From positions 20,198 through 84,197 of the forward strand of contig JAGVKG010000041.1 of the NCBI GenBank assembly GCA_020050685.1: DNA of 64,000 nt. Reading direction: 5' to 3'. This document shows, one piece after another, positions 61,373-64,000 of this stretch. Position numbers and translations under genes: made by a program. The stretch is from Candidatus Obscuribacterales bacterium. GTDB taxonomy: Bacteria > Cyanobacteriota > Vampirovibrionia > Obscuribacterales > Obscuribacteraceae. Each line of letters opens with the position of its first letter. The first letter of the stretch is position 1. Under the pieces are notes generated by a model. It did no database searches and had not been told where the DNA came from. It worked only from the letters and a program-made list of their open reading frames with translations.

Positions 61373-63889
61373 TTAGTTGCCGAGTAATTTTAAGTTCTCA
61401 GGCGTTATGCCTGGGGACTTAAACATTTGTGGGGGAAGTTGGAATTCGGCAAGCAGATTGTCGTCTGTGTTCAGGCGCGGATCACCTGTGGTTTTCTCTA
61501 ACGACTGGCACATCTTGCGCAGCTGAGAATCATCCAAAATGATCAGGTTATCCAGACTATGCCCGACCAATTGCGCCTTCTTTAGCTCTTCTTTCATTCC
61601 AGAAAACTCAAAGCATTTTTTTGAAACTGATTGTTTATCTTTTGAGCCAATCAGAATAAGCTCACCCGCTCCGGGCTGGTAAATGGCCATGACTTGCGGA
61701 AAAGCAGAGGCAAAGGTGCGGCATAACACACCAATATATTCGGGCGTGATTGAATAAAGTGGCAACCATTGGCAAAACACACCGGTTGAACAGAGGCGGC
61801 TTGATACCAAATCATAGAACTCGCGGGTGTATAAATCGGACATGCCTGAGACCCAGGGGTCTGATGGTTGGGAAATGATCACATCGTAAGTTGTGCGGTG
61901 ACTGCCTAAGTGCAAACGCCCGTCAGTGACAAAAACAGCACTTCTGCTTTTCAGGCGGCATAGCGGATCGCCATTAGCAGGGCGGAAATAATAATCGGCG
62001 TCGAGTACCGCCTTTTCCAATTCCGCCACGGAAATTTTTGCCTCAGGCAATTGATTCATCAGGGCACCAAGGGTGGTGCCACTACCGTAACCAATCACAA
62101 ATGCTGATGTCACCGGCTTGTGATGCGCAGCAATAGGTGCCAATGCCAAAAGAATTTGGGTTGAATAATTGCTGTTTGGTGCAGGCTTGGCTGTGTCAGT
62201 CGGTACAGAAGCTTCCACTTTGCCGTCATTTTTGAGATACGTCGTATTGCCGAAAGGCTCTCGGCCAGCGGTAACGGTTGTATTTAGTCCCTCGCGATAA
62301 AACAAGATTTCCGGCTTACGCTTATCTTCAGGCCACTCGCCCAAACCAAGTGATCGCAGGAATTGTTGCTTTGTGACTCCGCGAAAAACAATCGAAGAAT
62401 ATATTGATGCACCGGATGACATTATTTCTCGACTCCACTCAGGCGGTTTTGCCACCAAAGCAATCGTCGATAAAGTAATCGCTGCGCAAAATGTGGCAAC
62501 CAGAACAAATGGTCGCTCAGCGCTGAGAACAAAAAGCAAAGCAACCGCAATGGCAGACAAACTCACTGCAATGCCAATCAGCATCGATTGAATCACACTA
62601 ACGCAAAACTCTCCCAACCAAGGCATGAACAAAAAGCCGGAAAGCAAGACACCACAAACTGAGCCAATCACAGAAATTCCATAAGTCTTTGCCGCTCGCT
62701 TACTTGCATCAGAATCTTTCTCAAATGGCACGGCAAGCGCAATTGGCAGTATGGTACCAAGGGCGGTGACAGGGGCTAGCATGAAAATAATCGCCAGCAA
62801 AAATCGTGTCGCAATTGCTGCTACAAACGGATCAGCAGATATCTTGATCAGAGAAGCTTCCACTTGTATGGCAATAAATGGTGCTTCATTGATTAGGTAA
62901 AGGCTGGCGATAAGATAGACTGCGGAAATGACTAATGCCGATACCATTGCCAGTGACGGATCTTTGGCAATCCACTTGCGAAAGCGAACGCAAAGTCCAG
63001 CACCGAGTGCCAGAGCTAAGAGAAACACAAAGAGCACAGCACTCAGAGAATACGTGGTGGATCCCAGAACTAGAGAAAACAATCTCGTCCAAACAAGCTC
63101 AAGTGCCATTGAAAGCATTGACGATAGTGCCACCACGGAAAGGACAATACAAGTTGTCTTGTTCTTTCCAGCAAGGGACAAATTATCATTCGCTTGCGTG
63201 GATGCTTCGTCGCCAGATGCATTGGAAGTTGAATTTACAAATGTCGATTTGCTTGCAAGCCAGGCGCTCAAGCAAAAAGCAAATATATTGATGGCTGCAG
63301 AAATTTGCGAAGTGAGCCAGAGACCAAAAGTAGGCATGAGCAAAAATCCACAGACAATCGCACCACATGCTGCACCAAGAGTATTCACAGCATAAGCAGG
63401 CGGTGCTGCATTGGTTTTGTTATTGCCGGAAAGAAATGCAGTAATCAAAGGGAATGTTGCGCCCATCGCAAATGTCGGAATGAGCAACAACAAGAAGGTC
63501 AGAAAAAAGCGCACCATATATATAAGTTCGGGGGAGCCGATGCCCAAGCTAATGCAAATGTGTTTGAGTTGAAGAAGCCAAAAGGAAAGATTGCTCTGTC
63601 CAAAAACAATCGGCACAAGTAATCCGAATCCGGCAATCACTAGTTCGCACAAGGCATAGATCGCGAGCGGGTTTTTCAGGCGCGCCCCTTGTCTACCGAT
63701 AACAATTGCGCCCAAACCCAATCCGAACATATATATAGACAATATCCCCGCGGTAGCAAAGAGGTTGACTCCAAGCACGCGCACCAAAATTCTCGCCCAA
63801 ACAACCTCGTAAATGAGCGCCGTCAGACCCGACAAAAAGAAACAAAGAAAAACCAGAAATCGAAGCATAGTGTGAGTATACGTGCACAT
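61373..63889 (-). CDS. Fused MFS-type membrane protein/spermidine synthase-like protein
   Basis: 838 residues. The ATG at 63889 has AGGA about six bases upstream; ATG 63868 is an alternative. About 13-14 membrane helices (1-500) include two similar halves with GATFPLI and LGTILPIALA motifs. A soluble Rossmann domain (about 570-780) follows with GYGSGTTLG and ISQPSDPWVSGMSDLYTREFY, the spermidine-synthase-like signature. The fused family is widespread and its substrate is undefined. The key Asp of true spermidine synthases is replaced (SQPSD), so polyamine synthesis is doubtful. The end of a group II intron lies directly upstream of its ribosome site. Confidence 0.9.
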   Translation of the reverse strand: MCTYTHTMLRFLVFLCFFLSGLTALIYEVVWARILVRVLGVNLFATAGILSIYMFGLGLGAIVIGRQGARLKNPLAIYALCELVIAGFGLLVPIVFGQSNLSFWLLQLKHICISLGIGSPELIYMVRFFLTFLLLLIPTFAMGATFPLITAFLSGNNKTNAAPPAYAVNTLGAACGAIVCGFLLMPTFGLWLTSQISAAINIFAFCLSAWLASKSTFVNSTSNASGDEASTQANDNLSLAGKNKTTCIVLSVVALSSMLSMALELVWTRLFSLVLGSTTYSLSAVLFVFLLALALGAGLCVRFRKWIAKDPSLAMVSALVISAVYLIASLYLINEAPFIAIQVEASLIKISADPFVAAIATRFLLAIIFMLAPVTALGTILPIALAVPFEKDSDASKRAAKTYGISVIGSVCGVLLSGFLFMPWLGEFCVSVIQSMLIGIAVSLSAIAVALLFVLSAERPFVLVATFCAAITLSTIALVAKPPEWSREIMSSGASIYSSIVFRGVTKQQFLRSLGLGEWPEDKRKPEILFYREGLNTTVTAGREPFGNTTYLKNDGKVEASVPTDTAKPAPNSNYSTQILLALAPIAAHHKPVTSAFVIGYGSGTTLGALMNQLPEAKISVAELEKAVLDADYYFRPANGDPLCRLKSRSAVFVTDGRLHLGSHRTTYDVIISQPSDPWVSGMSDLYTREFYDLVSSRLCSTGVFCQWLPLYSITPEYIGVLCRTFASAFPQVMAIYQPGAGELILIGSKDKQSVSKKCFEFSGMKEELKKAQLVGHSLDNLIILDDSQLRKMCQSLEKTTGDPRLNTDDNLLAEFQLPPQMFKSPGITPENLKLLGN

Positions 63890-63904
63890 TTAACTTCCTG
63901 CTAT

Positions 63905-64000
63905 TGGGATAAACCGAGGGATTGCTCCCCCGGCTCCCCCGCAGATCCGGACGTGCCCAATTAAGGCATCCGGCTCCTCAGGTCATGGTTTCGCTACAAC
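63905..64000 (-). mobile_element. 3' end of a group II intron (domains V and VI), continuing beyond the window
   Basis: On the minus strand, positions 63976 to 63944 read GAGCCGGATGCC-loop-GGGCACGTCCGGATC. This fits the domain V hairpin of group II introns with the catalytic AGC and the 3' bulge region, though the usual GAAA loop is altered. Downstream, CCGGGGGA (63926-63933) pairs with TCCCTCGG (63914-63921) around a GCAA tetraloop, as in domain VI, and the segment ends TTTATCCCAA. The intron-encoded protein, if any, would lie beyond the right edge. The 3' boundary near 63905 is approximate. Confidence 0.6.

Overview
The window reads as the chromosome of a free-living, facultatively anaerobic Gram-negative-type bacterium of moderate GC. 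It has a cytoplasmic-type nitrate reductase wired to a b6-type cytochrome b and a Rieske protein, hydrogenase maturation genes, many universal stress proteins and full aromatic amino acid biosynthesis. A non-photosynthetic Cyanobacteriota lineage (Obscuribacterales/Melainabacteria-like) is my best guess. It rests on gene content and on the leucine/VFG-repeat style of one secreted protease, and it has not been tested by any search.

Region 1 (1-11434, all minus): one tight operon runs diheme cytochrome c, narG, narH, narJ, a narI-Rieske fusion, cytochrome b, a membrane-anchored monoheme cytochrome c, a radical SAM/SPASM protein and a ketoacyl synthase III-like gene cut by the window edge. Genes abut or overlap by 4 bases. 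It looks like a nitrate reductase built into a bc-type quinol-oxidising complex.

Region 2 (11.4-35.7 kb): an anaerobiosis/energy-stress island. It holds four universal stress protein genes, a PEP synthase, a rhodanese, a hypF-hypC-hypD-(SIS)-hypE maturation operon without hypA or hypB, an acetyl-CoA hydrolase/transferase, a Ca2+-type P-ATPase, a NarL-family regulator and two paralogous degenerate histidine kinase-like proteins that share a 21-base upstream element. It ends with a cupredoxin-fold protein that has lost its copper ligands.

Region 3 (35.7-53.4 kb): aromatic amino acid supercluster: aroA (minus), aroC-aroB-pheA (plus), aroF-tyrA (minus) and trpEGDCFBA (minus), plus several secreted coiled-coil or low-complexity proteins. 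The DAHP synthase aroF has no N-terminal regulatory domain. It is preceded by two tandem short leader peptides rich in Phe, Tyr and Trp, each followed by an intrinsic terminator and a mutually exclusive antiterminator helix. This tandem aromatic attenuator is the most striking finding here.

Region 4 (53.4-64 kb): archease-rtcB RNA ligase pair, a structured tandem repeat (55.34-55.62 kb), rsmG, response regulator, TPR, J-like and LRV-repeat proteins, a fused MFS/spermidine synthase-like membrane protein, and at the right edge the domain V/VI end of a group II intron running out of the window. No tRNA, rRNA or CRISPR array was seen.
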